NCBI RefSeq assembly: GCF_904846075.1
Contig: NZ_CAJGZH010000001.1
Location: 1,178,001-1,242,000, forward strand
Reading direction: 5' to 3'
Source of the DNA: Psychrobacter glacincola
GTDB lineage: Bacteria > Pseudomonadota > Gammaproteobacteria > Pseudomonadales > Moraxellaceae
DNA length: 64,000 bases
Under the pieces are notes generated by a model. That model was not told where the DNA came from. It ran no database searches and worked only from the letters and a program-made list of their open reading frames with translations. Of the stretch, positions 35,378-43,662 are shown piece after piece. A program made the position numbers and the translations under genes. Position 1 is the first letter of the stretch, and each line of letters starts with the position of its first letter.

Positions 35378-36427
35378 TTATTTATCAGAATCAAACCACT
35401 TCAATATTCCGACATTAGTTTCTTTAGTGAAAACTTGAGTAATAGTGAGGTATTGTTTTATGTAGCCGTCAGTTAGATAAGCGCGGATTTTATTGGCTTC
35501 GTCTTCAATGACCAGTGTTATTGCTGTTGATAACTGATTTGAGCTAAAGAAATCTTCAAACTCTTGATATATGACAAGATCATCATCTGGCTGTTCTGCT
35601 TTGCCTTGTTTTTGCTCGGTGAATTTGATAGTGAGGCTATAAAATATGCCTGATTTCTTATACTCTAAACGCAGCCATGCCGGTACATACTCTTGCGGGA
35701 TACCCCCATTTTTTTGTATCTCTTCTTTAGTGTAGAATTGCGAATTACCGTTTATCGACCATATTTTGCAAGCTTCCATCTCTATCTGAGTCGTTAGATA
35801 CCAATTAAATTTGTCTGAATAATTCTTCCAGCGTGTCAGCGGAAATGTGTCCTCTTTGACCATGGCTTTGATATTGTCAGGTAGCTTTTTATAATGGTCA
35901 TCCATAAACTCAGCCTCAGGATACGTCTCTGGTGCAAAGTGATGGGTAAGCGCGAAGAAATCCCATGACATTTGTATTTCTCGAGCTTGAAAATTAGCGA
36001 TTTCAGTCACACTTATACCTCCTAGACGCAGGCTAATATAGCCACCAGGAGCTAGTGCGAAATCAATCGTCGTATATTGAGCTGTTTTTGATCGATCATA
36101 AAGCTCAACCTCAAAGCGCTTTGCAAACTCAGCAAGCATTAGATCTCTAGGTAGCGTGATTCTGGCTTGATAGTACTTTTTTTCAGTGGTGGAGAGCCAA
36201 GTGAGCTGTACACCTAAGGGAAGCTTCACTAGAGCAGGTGGTGAACCGCCTGATGCCAATACGCCTGTACTACGCCAACCACCACCAGTATCTGCCGAAA
36301 AGCCTAGACCTTGTCCGGCTTCTTCGGTGTAATACCAAAAACACTCCCCCGAAATAAGCCACACACCGAAGTGACGAGGCGCGAAGATATGGGTAGACCA
36401 TTTAACAGGGATTTCGTTGTCAAACAC
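35378..36427 (-). CDS. DUF2931 family protein without signal peptide
   Basis: A 349-residue paralogue of the lipoprotein at 33376, with the same FAPRHFGVWLISGECFW, GGGWRSTG...ASGGS, LALAPGGYISLRLGG and FPLTRWKNY blocks. It starts at GTG 36427 with AAAGGA seven bases upstream. It has no signal peptide, unlike its paralogue. Just upstream (36493 down) a frame opens MKIVSTIIVGIF, a signal-like start that runs out of hydrophobic sequence, has no lipobox, and stops as the DUF2931 frame begins. This protein may therefore have lost its export signal by recombination and be cytosolic or non-functional as an immunity protein. Confidence 0.75.
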   Translation of the reverse strand: MFDNEIPVKWSTHIFAPRHFGVWLISGECFWYYTEEAGQGLGFSADTGGGWRSTGVLASGGSPPALVKLPLGVQLTWLSTTEKKYYQARITLPRDLMLAEFAKRFEVELYDRSKTAQYTTIDFALAPGGYISLRLGGISVTEIANFQAREIQMSWDFFALTHHFAPETYPEAEFMDDHYKKLPDNIKAMVKEDTFPLTRWKNYSDKFNWYLTTQIEMEACKIWSINGNSQFYTKEEIQKNGGIPQEYVPAWLRLEYKKSGIFYSLTIKFTEQKQGKAEQPDDDLVIYQEFEDFFSSNQLSTAITLVIEDEANKIRAYLTDGYIKQYLTITQVFTKETNVGILKWFDSDK

Positions 36428-36464
36428 AGGGCTATCCTTTAAAGTGTTGGTTGGTAAATATGCC

Positions 36465-36545
36465 GACTATGATAGTGCTGACGATTTTCATAATGTTATT
36501 CCTGTTGGTTAACCTTGAATGACGTAGCGGAATTTTTTTCGTATT
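36465..36545 (-). repeat. Duplicated effector 3' end plus lipoprotein start (copy 2)
   Basis: About 75 bp closely match 36990-37070: coding-strand TTCCGCTA(C/T)GTCATTCAAGGTTAACC, then ACAGGA, an ATG and AAAATC. Copy 1 is the junction between the DUF2235 effector and its lipoprotein. This copy precedes the signal-less DUF2931 gene and is a recombination scar. Confidence 0.75.
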
Positions 36546-36594
36546 GTCCGTAAAGATAACAACAGGCGTTGAATTAGAAAATAGCCTTATTATC

Positions 36595-37014
36595 CTATGA
36601 CAGCAAATCGCCGCTTAAAGGAACAGAAGTAACCTTGCCATTATTGCAAGTAAACCTTATATTTCCATTATTCAAATTGAACTTTGATCTAAATCCTTCA
36701 ACACCACCAGATTGCTTGGCAATAAGGTTGCCTTGACAGTCAGTGACTTTACTGGCTTCATAAGCCTTGCCATCTTTACAGACAAAATCAGTAGTCCCTT
36801 TTGGTAAATTATTAGCTTGCCAAAATCTCTCGGCTCCCGATGGTTTACTACTAATATTCAAGAAATAGCCGTTACAATCGGCTACTATTCCTTGGGCATC
36901 TGACAGGTATCCGGTACTCCCTGATAGATAGCTACTATTCCAGTTTTGAAGAGTATCGCAGGCGGTGAGAGAGAGAAGGCAGATACTTGCTAGGATAGTA
37001 CTAATGATTTTCAT
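36595..37014 (-). CDS. Lipoprotein, candidate Tle1-type immunity protein
   Basis: A 139-residue lipoprotein from ATG 37014 with AGGAG seven bases upstream; signal MKIISTILASICLLSLTAC. The mature part has two repeats with NLPKGT-DFVCKDG and FNLNNGNIRFTCNNG plus DCQGN, like the lipoprotein at 34616. Because the upstream effector frame runs through without a stop, this gene is also the C-terminal end of a 726-codon fused frame; the strong Shine-Dalgarno and complete signal peptide show it is a separate gene. A role in protecting the cell from the phospholipase effector is inferred from adjacency. Confidence 0.75.
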   Translation of the reverse strand: MKIISTILASICLLSLTACDTLQNWNSSYLSGSTGYLSDAQGIVADCNGYFLNISSKPSGAERFWQANNLPKGTTDFVCKDGKAYEASKVTDCQGNLIAKQSGGVEGFRSKFNLNNGNIRFTCNNGKVTSVPLSGDLLS

Positions 37015-38775
37015 AATGTTGCTCCTGTTGGTTAACCTTGAATGACATAGCGGAAAAACATTTTCCCTATTGTCTATATTAGGGACACTCACATGTGGAA
37101 AGCCACTGTTATTACTACTAACATGTAGATAGCGGTTTTTGATGGTCAAGTTGGTAACGTGCAACTGATGGGGGTTGCCATCGGCTTTGTGCATGTTTTT
37201 ATCCATATAGTCTTTTTTACCGTTTAATGCTAGCGCTTGCGTTTTTAACTCTTTAAAGGTAGAGGATAGCTCTGCTGGCACAGTATACATCTTTAGCTTA
37301 TTAGAGAGATAAAAGTCGGCAGAGTATTTTTTGATAAAGGTTAGCATTAGATGAGTAGGTACTTTTGGATAGTCTGGGGAGACTTGTTTTCTATCGACAA
37401 TGAGTTGATTCTTATCACCTGTACAGCGGATAAAAAGCTCTGTCTTAGCGTCTGCTACTGGTTTTAGTCCAACAGCTTCATGCTCTGCTTGTTTTCTTTT
37501 GACTTTACAGGTATCAACCTCACACGTTGGCCCAATACATTGATATTCTGCTTTGCCTGTGTTGTCCGCCCAGCCCTCTGCTTTTAACGCTTGTAATATA
37601 ATATCGAAGTCCGCGTATTGTTGTGCGCTAAAGGACTGACTTTGATATTCAAGAACTTTTGGAGTAAAGATTTTCCAAAAGCTACTCATCTCGGTGTCTC
37701 TGTTAGGGTCAGGCTCAATGTCTCTATAACGAGTAGGTTCTTTTCTTGTTTCTCTAAAAGAGCCAAATTTGGGAATTTCATGACGGTCTTTGCTGAGGAC
37801 AACTTGTTCGTCATCATTACGACCACTCACATACCACTCTTCAACATTCTTTTTAACTTCACCTAAAGTGCTAAGGCCATCGCCGATGTCAGTATGACAG
37901 CCAGGAATAGCGAACTCTAGTCCGACGCCAGCTCGTACGGACTGTCCGATACTGGTCAGATTGAATTTCTGACGGTACTCGTCACCAGCGACGATATGCA
38001 CGACTTTAGTTCCATCTATTTCTTTAAAATTTAGCTCTTGGCCTTCCTCTTCTACATCGTCATCATGGTTGGTGCCGATAGAAGACACCGTATCAAATAA
38101 ACCCACAAAGTCAAAGACTACATCATATTTTGTCAGTTCAACGAACTTTTTAACTTCTGGAGTGCCTCTATCTGTAAAGATACGCTTGCAAAACATGCGA
38201 GCGGTTGCTGCCCCTCGGCTAAAGCCATAGACATTGAATACCAGCTGTTGGGGATTATAGCCTTGACCAACATAAGACGCTAAAGCCGTCTGTACATGTT
38301 CTAACATACGCTCAAGCTTCGCCTTAGCACCAGTACTTCCCATTCCTAACCCTGAACCTATGCCGTTATCAGCATGATATTCCCATCCTGGTATGGGTGC
38401 CGATGCATCGTCTGATTCTGTTCTGGTTTCGATACCTGAGCCGTCGGTATATAGGTTGATAACGTGTGGTCTATCGCTATCGGCCGCTCTATGTAACTGA
38501 TCTACTACGCTTGGCGCTCGGGCAAAGCTGAGCGATGAGCCAACCATAGGCTCTGGGTTATACCTTTCATCCATTCTATCTTTTAGCTTTTTTACCTGCT
38601 TTGGCGCAATTTCGTTATATAGGTCTGAGTTTTCTTTACTATTCCATGTACCATCAAAGAAAATATTAAATGTCAGGTTAGCGATGGTAAGATCTACAGA
38701 TGAGTTCTCTTCTGGATTGGTTAGATCGTCTTCGCCGTTTATTGGTTCGTCTTTTTGAGTACTATAGCCCCTCAT
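36595..38775 (-). CDS. DUF2235 (Tle1-like) phospholipase effector, read-through into lipoprotein
   Basis: Predicted T6SS lipase effector. The first about 587 residues form the effector: FFDGTWN at 39-45, the nucleophile motif GFSRGAA at 184-190 (Ser near 189 in GxSxG), a GLFDTVSS segment and GCHTDIGDG with probable catalytic Asp and His. The frame then continues into the lipoprotein that starts at 37014. In the adjacent phase the DNA reads FRYVIQG and TAA at the junction, similar to the orphan fragment at 35039, so a one-base T-run change (37054-37058) has probably removed the true stop. The start overlaps the VgrG stop (TAATG). The VgrG tail is transthyretin-like, the kind of domain that binds Tle1 in enteroaggregative E. 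coli. Confidence 0.8.
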   Translation of the reverse strand: MRGYSTQKDEPINGEDDLTNPEENSSVDLTIANLTFNIFFDGTWNSKENSDLYNEIAPKQVKKLKDRMDERYNPEPMVGSSLSFARAPSVVDQLHRAADSDRPHVINLYTDGSGIETRTESDDASAPIPGWEYHADNGIGSGLGMGSTGAKAKLERMLEHVQTALASYVGQGYNPQQLVFNVYGFSRGAATARMFCKRIFTDRGTPEVKKFVELTKYDVVFDFVGLFDTVSSIGTNHDDDVEEEGQELNFKEIDGTKVVHIVAGDEYRQKFNLTSIGQSVRAGVGLEFAIPGCHTDIGDGLSTLGEVKKNVEEWYVSGRNDDEQVVLSKDRHEIPKFGSFRETRKEPTRYRDIEPDPNRDTEMSSFWKIFTPKVLEYQSQSFSAQQYADFDIILQALKAEGWADNTGKAEYQCIGPTCEVDTCKVKRKQAEHEAVGLKPVADAKTELFIRCTGDKNQLIVDRKQVSPDYPKVPTHLMLTFIKKYSADFYLSNKLKMYTVPAELSSTFKELKTQALALNGKKDYMDKNMHKADGNPHQLHVTNLTIKNRYLHVSSNNSGFPHVSVPNIDNRENVFPLCHSRLTNRSNIMKIISTILASICLLSLTACDTLQNWNSSYLSGSTGYLSDAQGIVADCNGYFLNISSKPSGAERFWQANNLPKGTTDFVCKDGKAYEASKVTDCQGNLIAKQSGGVEGFRSKFNLNNGNIRFTCNNGKVTSVPLSGDLLS

Positions 38776-41663
38776 TATTTATCATCCTCATAACTACTAC
38801 CACGCCTATCTGGATATACCTTTAGCTTGACTTTGCTAGCGCCGCTAAAGATACGATCCGTCTGACCTTTTTCGTCTGTGCGACCATAGAATATCTTACC
38901 AAGATCATCAACGATCTTATATCGGAAGCCTTGAACAGGATCGCCATTTTGATCACGAATGACAAACATCTCATCATGAGGGTCTTGATAATCAAGTATG
39001 CCGTGTTTTGCTTTTGCCCCCGCAACCATCTCTTTCTTCACCGCTTTAATCTTAACCGTGCCCGGGCAGACCAGCTTAATACCACTGTCATCGATGGTAA
39101 TAGAAGCCCCAGCTGACGTTTGCAGCTTAATCCGCTTCGGACTCGACACATTCACCTGTCCCGACTCACTACCAATCGTCATACCTCGCTGGCTGTGCAA
39201 TTGCAACTCACCGCCCTGTGCCTGAATACCAATTGGCTCTCTATTGGCGCTGATATGTAAGCCTGATAGATCGACTTGACCGCCAACCCCTGAGAGCGAA
39301 TCAATCGTATTGGCCGTCAGCGTATAATTGCCTGCTACCACATCCGACTGGGTACTGCCTGATTGCCTAACGATAGTCTTAGCCGTCCATAGGGTATTAT
39401 TTGCTGACGCTAAGATACTATCTTTGATTACTAGCAGTACATCCGCTGCGCCAAGTACTTCGGTATCTAGCGTCTCATCAATGATTTGCGCCGTACTTTT
39501 AAACCCTTCTATCGACGCTCGGGCATTACTGAGCGCTTCGGTCGATTGTAGATGCGCCTGCTTAGCCTCCGCTAACGTCTCACTCAGCTCAGCGCCTAGC
39601 TTAAGCTGTTGCTGTCCTGCATCATTGACCCACGCAGACTCATGTTCTGACTGGCTGTGTCTGATATCAAAGGTAGAGAGTAGCACACCCGTATCACCAG
39701 TGATTTGTAGCCCATGATCGGTGGCAACATTGATGCCTTGACCACTGTCATTTGATTGATGATTACTAAAGCGATGGCGTAGTGTACCCAATGCAACGAT
39801 ATGCTCATCAGGGGCAAAGGTGGTGCTAGGAGTGATGGTTGGTATTTCAGCATTGGCACGTGATCCTGTATTCACCGACCACTGCATTCCTATCTGGTTG
39901 GGCGTATCATCAAAGCTTAGGGTCACTTCAGAATCAGACGTCAGCCCATATTGAGCAATACCAGAGATCCAACCACTGTGAGTATCATCTTCACTAATTT
40001 GCGAATGACCTAAACCACCACCATGCCAACGAGGAGAAGATCCGCCTTGTAAGTTATGTCGATTAGATAAGCCTGCATCACGAGTGGTGATGTCTTTGTT
40101 ATCGACATCGCCCATACCGATACCGTCATAAAGCGATCTGCTAATCACAGGACTGTCTATATCACCATACCAATGGTTAAGCAGTACCGACTGCCCAAGC
40201 CTTGGCGCAAACTGCCAACCATGAGTGCTACCCGATGACAGCTGCAATGAGCGCAGTGGCGGGGTAGTGCCGTCATCGTGAGGGCTGATACCTGACCAAA
40301 CAGGCGTGGTGATGGTTTGTTGTAGATTGTCAGTGCTGACACTTGAGTCATAGCTGGGGGAGGCTGATAAACCTGTGTCACCAGTACGTGCTTGGGTGAG
40401 ACCCGTGTAAGTGCTACTGGCAAAGGACAAAGAACTGGGATAAGGGCAATAAGGAATAGCTGCGTCAAGTAACGTCGCTGATACCCAAACCCCAGTATCG
40501 CGGGCGGTGTCAAAGCCATGATCGGGTATTGAAAAGTGACTGTGATTCATTGCATGACAGTGCATATGCTGAGCAGTGCGCTGTAACCACTGTTTGATAA
40601 ATATTTGATGATGGTATGAAACGCTATCGTTGTCAGGCTCAATACCGATTAAGGTAACCGCGATACAATGCGTCGATAAGCTTCCAATAGAGGGTAGGTT
40701 GTTAATACTCACTGGGCTACCGACACTTAGACCACGCAGGGCACCAGTCGCTTGATAAGTTTCGCGCTGACAGTGATTGGCAGATATCCATTGCTGTGCA
40801 AGATGAGCGGCGGCATCATTGCTGTGCACGCGAGAAGGCGCACCAATTAATACCGTCGTGTCATCTATCGCAAGCGGCGACTCATCTACCGCTTGACCTT
40901 CATAAATGGTATCAGCCGCTAAGCCATCTGCTCGTACTATTACCCTATCACTGCCAAGTTGCTGCGACCTCATTTGTAGCGTATGGACACTATCCTGACC
41001 TGACTGTACGGATGACTGGGCATAGCTGTAGTGAAGTGGTAATCGCTCGCCTGTGTCTAAACCATCAACCAACCACCACGTGCCAAGCTCATCGACGCAA
41101 TTCCCTGACACCCATAAAGTCGATATACCAATATCAGCAAGCAGTCCAGTAACAAATTCATAGTCGCTGACATCCGACTGTATACGCATGGATAAAGGTG
41201 CCGATAAACGTGCGGATGATTCATCATCTGATGACAAAAGAGACTCAGATATTTGCCAATTTAAATCGTAATCACTAAGGATGAGGGTAATAATATCGAG
41301 CGTCGATTGATTGATAAAACTGCGGGTATGTATCGACTGTGCCAACTGCCAATCGGGGCTAACAACTTCTAAAGTATAAAAGTGCATCGCGCCATCAGAT
41401 TGCTGATAACGGATGCTTCGTATCAGCCCAGTACGACAGCTAGCGGTACGATCAGCGGAAAACGTGGTTAAGCATATCGGAGTATTGATTAATGATAAAC
41501 AAGCGTTCGATTCGATAAAATTATAACTAAACACTAGTATGTCAATATTATCAGATTGATTAATGCCGCTTGCACCGCAAAACGCAACAGGGTAAAAGGT
41601 GTTTATCGTTGAATTATCAGTATGAACGGTAATATTATGTAGACGATTGGTCTTAGAAGGCAT
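38775..41663 (-). CDS. vgrG: VgrG spike protein with transthyretin-like tail
   Basis: T6SS spike (TssI). I start it at ATG 41663 (962 residues); the frame is open to 41792, but the extra 43 residues are hydrophobic and unlike the family. The gp27-like part occupies about residues 1-400, then the gp5-like OB and needle repeats, DUF2345 (about 700-890) and a C-terminal domain of about 75 residues (DEMFVIRDQNGDPVQGFRY, IFYGRTDEKGQTDRI) of transthyretin/carboxypeptidase-regulatory type. Such tails carry effectors, and the next gene is a Tle1-like lipase whose start overlaps this stop. No Shine-Dalgarno is evident at 41663, so the start is uncertain. Confidence 0.88.
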   Translation of the reverse strand: MPSKTNRLHNITVHTDNSTINTFYPVAFCGASGINQSDNIDILVFSYNFIESNACLSLINTPICLTTFSADRTASCRTGLIRSIRYQQSDGAMHFYTLEVVSPDWQLAQSIHTRSFINQSTLDIITLILSDYDLNWQISESLLSSDDESSARLSAPLSMRIQSDVSDYEFVTGLLADIGISTLWVSGNCVDELGTWWLVDGLDTGERLPLHYSYAQSSVQSGQDSVHTLQMRSQQLGSDRVIVRADGLAADTIYEGQAVDESPLAIDDTTVLIGAPSRVHSNDAAAHLAQQWISANHCQRETYQATGALRGLSVGSPVSINNLPSIGSLSTHCIAVTLIGIEPDNDSVSYHHQIFIKQWLQRTAQHMHCHAMNHSHFSIPDHGFDTARDTGVWVSATLLDAAIPYCPYPSSLSFASSTYTGLTQARTGDTGLSASPSYDSSVSTDNLQQTITTPVWSGISPHDDGTTPPLRSLQLSSGSTHGWQFAPRLGQSVLLNHWYGDIDSPVISRSLYDGIGMGDVDNKDITTRDAGLSNRHNLQGGSSPRWHGGGLGHSQISEDDTHSGWISGIAQYGLTSDSEVTLSFDDTPNQIGMQWSVNTGSRANAEIPTITPSTTFAPDEHIVALGTLRHRFSNHQSNDSGQGINVATDHGLQITGDTGVLLSTFDIRHSQSEHESAWVNDAGQQQLKLGAELSETLAEAKQAHLQSTEALSNARASIEGFKSTAQIIDETLDTEVLGAADVLLVIKDSILASANNTLWTAKTIVRQSGSTQSDVVAGNYTLTANTIDSLSGVGGQVDLSGLHISANREPIGIQAQGGELQLHSQRGMTIGSESGQVNVSSPKRIKLQTSAGASITIDDSGIKLVCPGTVKIKAVKKEMVAGAKAKHGILDYQDPHDEMFVIRDQNGDPVQGFRYKIVDDLGKIFYGRTDEKGQTDRIFSGASKVKLKVYPDRRGSSYEDDK

Positions 41664-41755
41664 AAGAAGGGTACCGTTACTGCTTATTTTATACCAAGAA
41701 AATGGCTTGAATGGGTGGCTTACTAAATTATTTATTAAGAAAAGTATAGAGTTTA

Positions 41756-41783
41756 TTGAAATATTGTCAAGTATATGTATAAT
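41756..41783 (+). promoter_or_regulatory. Candidate promoter of the T6SS core operon
   Basis: TTGAAA (41756-41761) and TATAAT (41778-41783), separated by 16 bases, about 97 bases before the first plus-strand T6SS-associated gene. It lies in the AT-rich divergent region between vgrG and the core operon. Confidence 0.5.
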
Positions 41784-41879
41784 CAACCTCATTGATTTTT
41801 TATGATTAATGAACTTTAGTTATATTTATTTCTTTTAAAAAATCTATCCTTTTATATTTTTAGTGATGATACTGTTGTT

Positions 41880-42326
41880 ATGAATCCTATTTATCGTACT
41901 AAACTTGCCACCGCAGGTCTGCTATCAGTCTTACTTAGCGCTTCTTTATTGACAGCGGGTTGTGGCACCACTGCTCAGAAAAATGTACAAACCACGGTCA
42001 GCAAACCAATAGTGAAGCAGTTGAGTGAGCCTTCGCTTGCCTATTTGTCAAACGGCAATCAACTTAGCAGTGAAGCGTGGATGACTATTGCCAAAAATAA
42101 CTACGAAGCAAAACGCTATGCACGGGCATTGAGAGCGGCTAATGAAGCTCTAAGCGTTGATAATGAAAGACTTGATGCACGTCAGCTTGCCATGCTCTCA
42201 GCAGTTAAAGTAATGGAAAGTAATATTGATGCTTATCACGATAATAGTTTGATGAATAGTGGTGATAAGGCGACACTGAATGAAACACTCACCAATATCA
42301 CTACTTTAGTTAACGCGTCTAATTAA
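41880..42326 (+). CDS. T6SS-locus TPR-like lipoprotein
   Basis: A 148-residue lipoprotein: signal ending LLTAGC near residue 28, then one TPR-like helical repeat (AWMTIAKNNYEAKRYARALRAANEAL) and a further helix. It heads the plus-strand T6SS operon and is followed 19 bp later by another TPR-like exported protein. Small accessory envelope proteins are found at this place in Acinetobacter-type T6SS clusters; TssJ is also a lipoprotein, but this sequence is helical, not the beta-sandwich of TssJ. Function unknown. Confidence 0.7.
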   Translation: MNPIYRTKLATAGLLSVLLSASLLTAGCGTTAQKNVQTTVSKPIVKQLSEPSLAYLSNGNQLSSEAWMTIAKNNYEAKRYARALRAANEALSVDNERLDARQLAMLSAVKVMESNIDAYHDNSLMNSGDKATLNETLTNITTLVNASN

Positions 42327-42345
42327 AATAATTTTGAGCAGGCAC

Positions 42346-43125
42346 ATGTATTTATCTCACACCAATAATGGCGAGCACCGACTTACAATGACCAGTATCA
42401 GAAGCAATATTAGAGTCAGTTTTACGCTATCCAAAGCGTTTTTGGCAGGTCTATTCATTATGGGTTCAGCAATGACTACCGCCCATAGTGAGCTTGTCAT
42501 ACAAGAAAAAGACCCCGGTTCTAGCATCATAAATCAATTTTCAGCACTCAAAAATGCTGATGCAAAATCACCGCAACTGCATCAACTGGTCACGGATTTG
42601 AATCAAAGAGTATCTCGTAATCCTAATGACTCGCTAGCATGGGAGATTTTGGCGCAGATTTATTCTAACAATGGCTATCATGCTTATGCTGTTTACGCAG
42701 CCAGTGAAGCCATTGATCTGGGTCAAAGCACTGCTAAGCTAAAAAAGATACTACTCAATAGCAGCGCTATCGTCTCCCAAAGCCAACTGCAATCAGATTA
42801 TCTCACTGATGAAGTGGATGCAGCGTTTTTGAAGGAGTATCAGTACGCTTTAAGTAAAATATATGGTGATATCTATGGTTTCAATTACGACGAATCTTTG
42901 CCGAAACCACCAGCGCCAGTCGTCAAGCCTAGAAGCGGTAGATCAGGTACTAAATCAAAACCTCAGCCCCAGGTGTCTGTAAAAAAAGCATCGAAGCCTA
43001 TGAAAAAACCAGCCGTAAAAAAACCGCCACGACCACCAAAAGTTAAGCCTGTTACTAAACCTTCACCTACCAAAAAAAGTAACGCCAAATCGACTGATCC
43101 ATTCAGTATATTGCGTTCAAACTAG
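42346..43125 (+). CDS. T6SS-locus exported TPR-like protein with basic Pro/Lys tail
   Basis: About 259 residues from ATG 42346; a TTG at 42334 and an ATG at 42388 are alternative starts, none with a clear Shine-Dalgarno. A hydrophobic segment KAFLAGLFIMGSAMTTAHS acts as signal or anchor. The middle has TPR-like helices (SLAWEILAQIYSNNGYHAYAV). The last about 70 residues are a Lys/Pro-rich tail of the kind that binds peptidoglycan or nucleic acid. It belongs to the T6SS operon by position. I do not recognise a named family. Confidence 0.65.
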   Translation: MYLSHTNNGEHRLTMTSIRSNIRVSFTLSKAFLAGLFIMGSAMTTAHSELVIQEKDPGSSIINQFSALKNADAKSPQLHQLVTDLNQRVSRNPNDSLAWEILAQIYSNNGYHAYAVYAASEAIDLGQSTAKLKKILLNSSAIVSQSQLQSDYLTDEVDAAFLKEYQYALSKIYGDIYGFNYDESLPKPPAPVVKPRSGRSGTKSKPQPQVSVKKASKPMKKPAVKKPPRPPKVKPVTKPSPTKKSNAKSTDPFSILRSN

Positions 43126-43146
43126 ACATTGCTGAGGTAACTTATT

Positions 43147-43659
43147 ATGGCAAAGCAAGACAGTGTACAAAAGAAACTCGCAAAAGTACGTGCGCCTCGG
43201 GTGCATCTGACTTATGACGTTGAAGTGGGCGATGCGATCGAAACCAAAGAAATTCCTTTTGTCGTTGGCGTTTTGGGAGAGTTTTCAGGAGATTCAACCC
43301 TTGAACAACCACGCTTTAAAGACAAAAAGTTTGTCGAAGTAGATTTAGATACCTTTGATGAGGTGATGTCAGGTCTAGCACCGCGTGCGACCTTTCGAGT
43401 AAGCAATGACTTAAGTGATAAAGGCGGCGAATTCGCGGTTGATTTGGCATTCAATAGTATCAACGATTTTCGTCCTGAAGCGGTTGCTGATCAAATTGAG
43501 CCACTAAAGCAATTGGTACAAGCACGAGATCGCTTGGCAGATTTACGCAACAAAATATCTGCCAACGAAAAACTTGAAGACCTATTAGATGACGTGCTTA
43601 AGAACACTGAGCAAGTCAAAAAAATGGCGGAACAAAATCAAACCGATGGTGAGGATTAA
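43147..43659 (+). CDS. tssB: T6SS contractile sheath small subunit TssB (VipA)
   Basis: Small sheath protein that assembles with TssC into the contractile sheath around the Hcp tube. The 170-residue length is typical. The conserved N-terminal block PRVHLTYDVEVGDAIETKEI and the FVVGVLGEFSG segment are clear, followed by the TF-x-V-x-NDLSDKGGE region. GAGG eight bases upstream supports the start, and tssC follows after three bases. Confidence 0.97.
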   Translation: MAKQDSVQKKLAKVRAPRVHLTYDVEVGDAIETKEIPFVVGVLGEFSGDSTLEQPRFKDKKFVEVDLDTFDEVMSGLAPRATFRVSNDLSDKGGEFAVDLAFNSINDFRPEAVADQIEPLKQLVQARDRLADLRNKISANEKLEDLLDDVLKNTEQVKKMAEQNQTDGED

Positions 43660-43662
43660 ACG

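Noticed and set aside
41880..42326. TssJ lipoprotein of the T6SS membrane complex
   Set aside because: It is a lipoprotein at a T6SS operon head, but it is TPR-like and helical, unlike the beta-sandwich of TssJ, and TssL/TssM are absent beside it.
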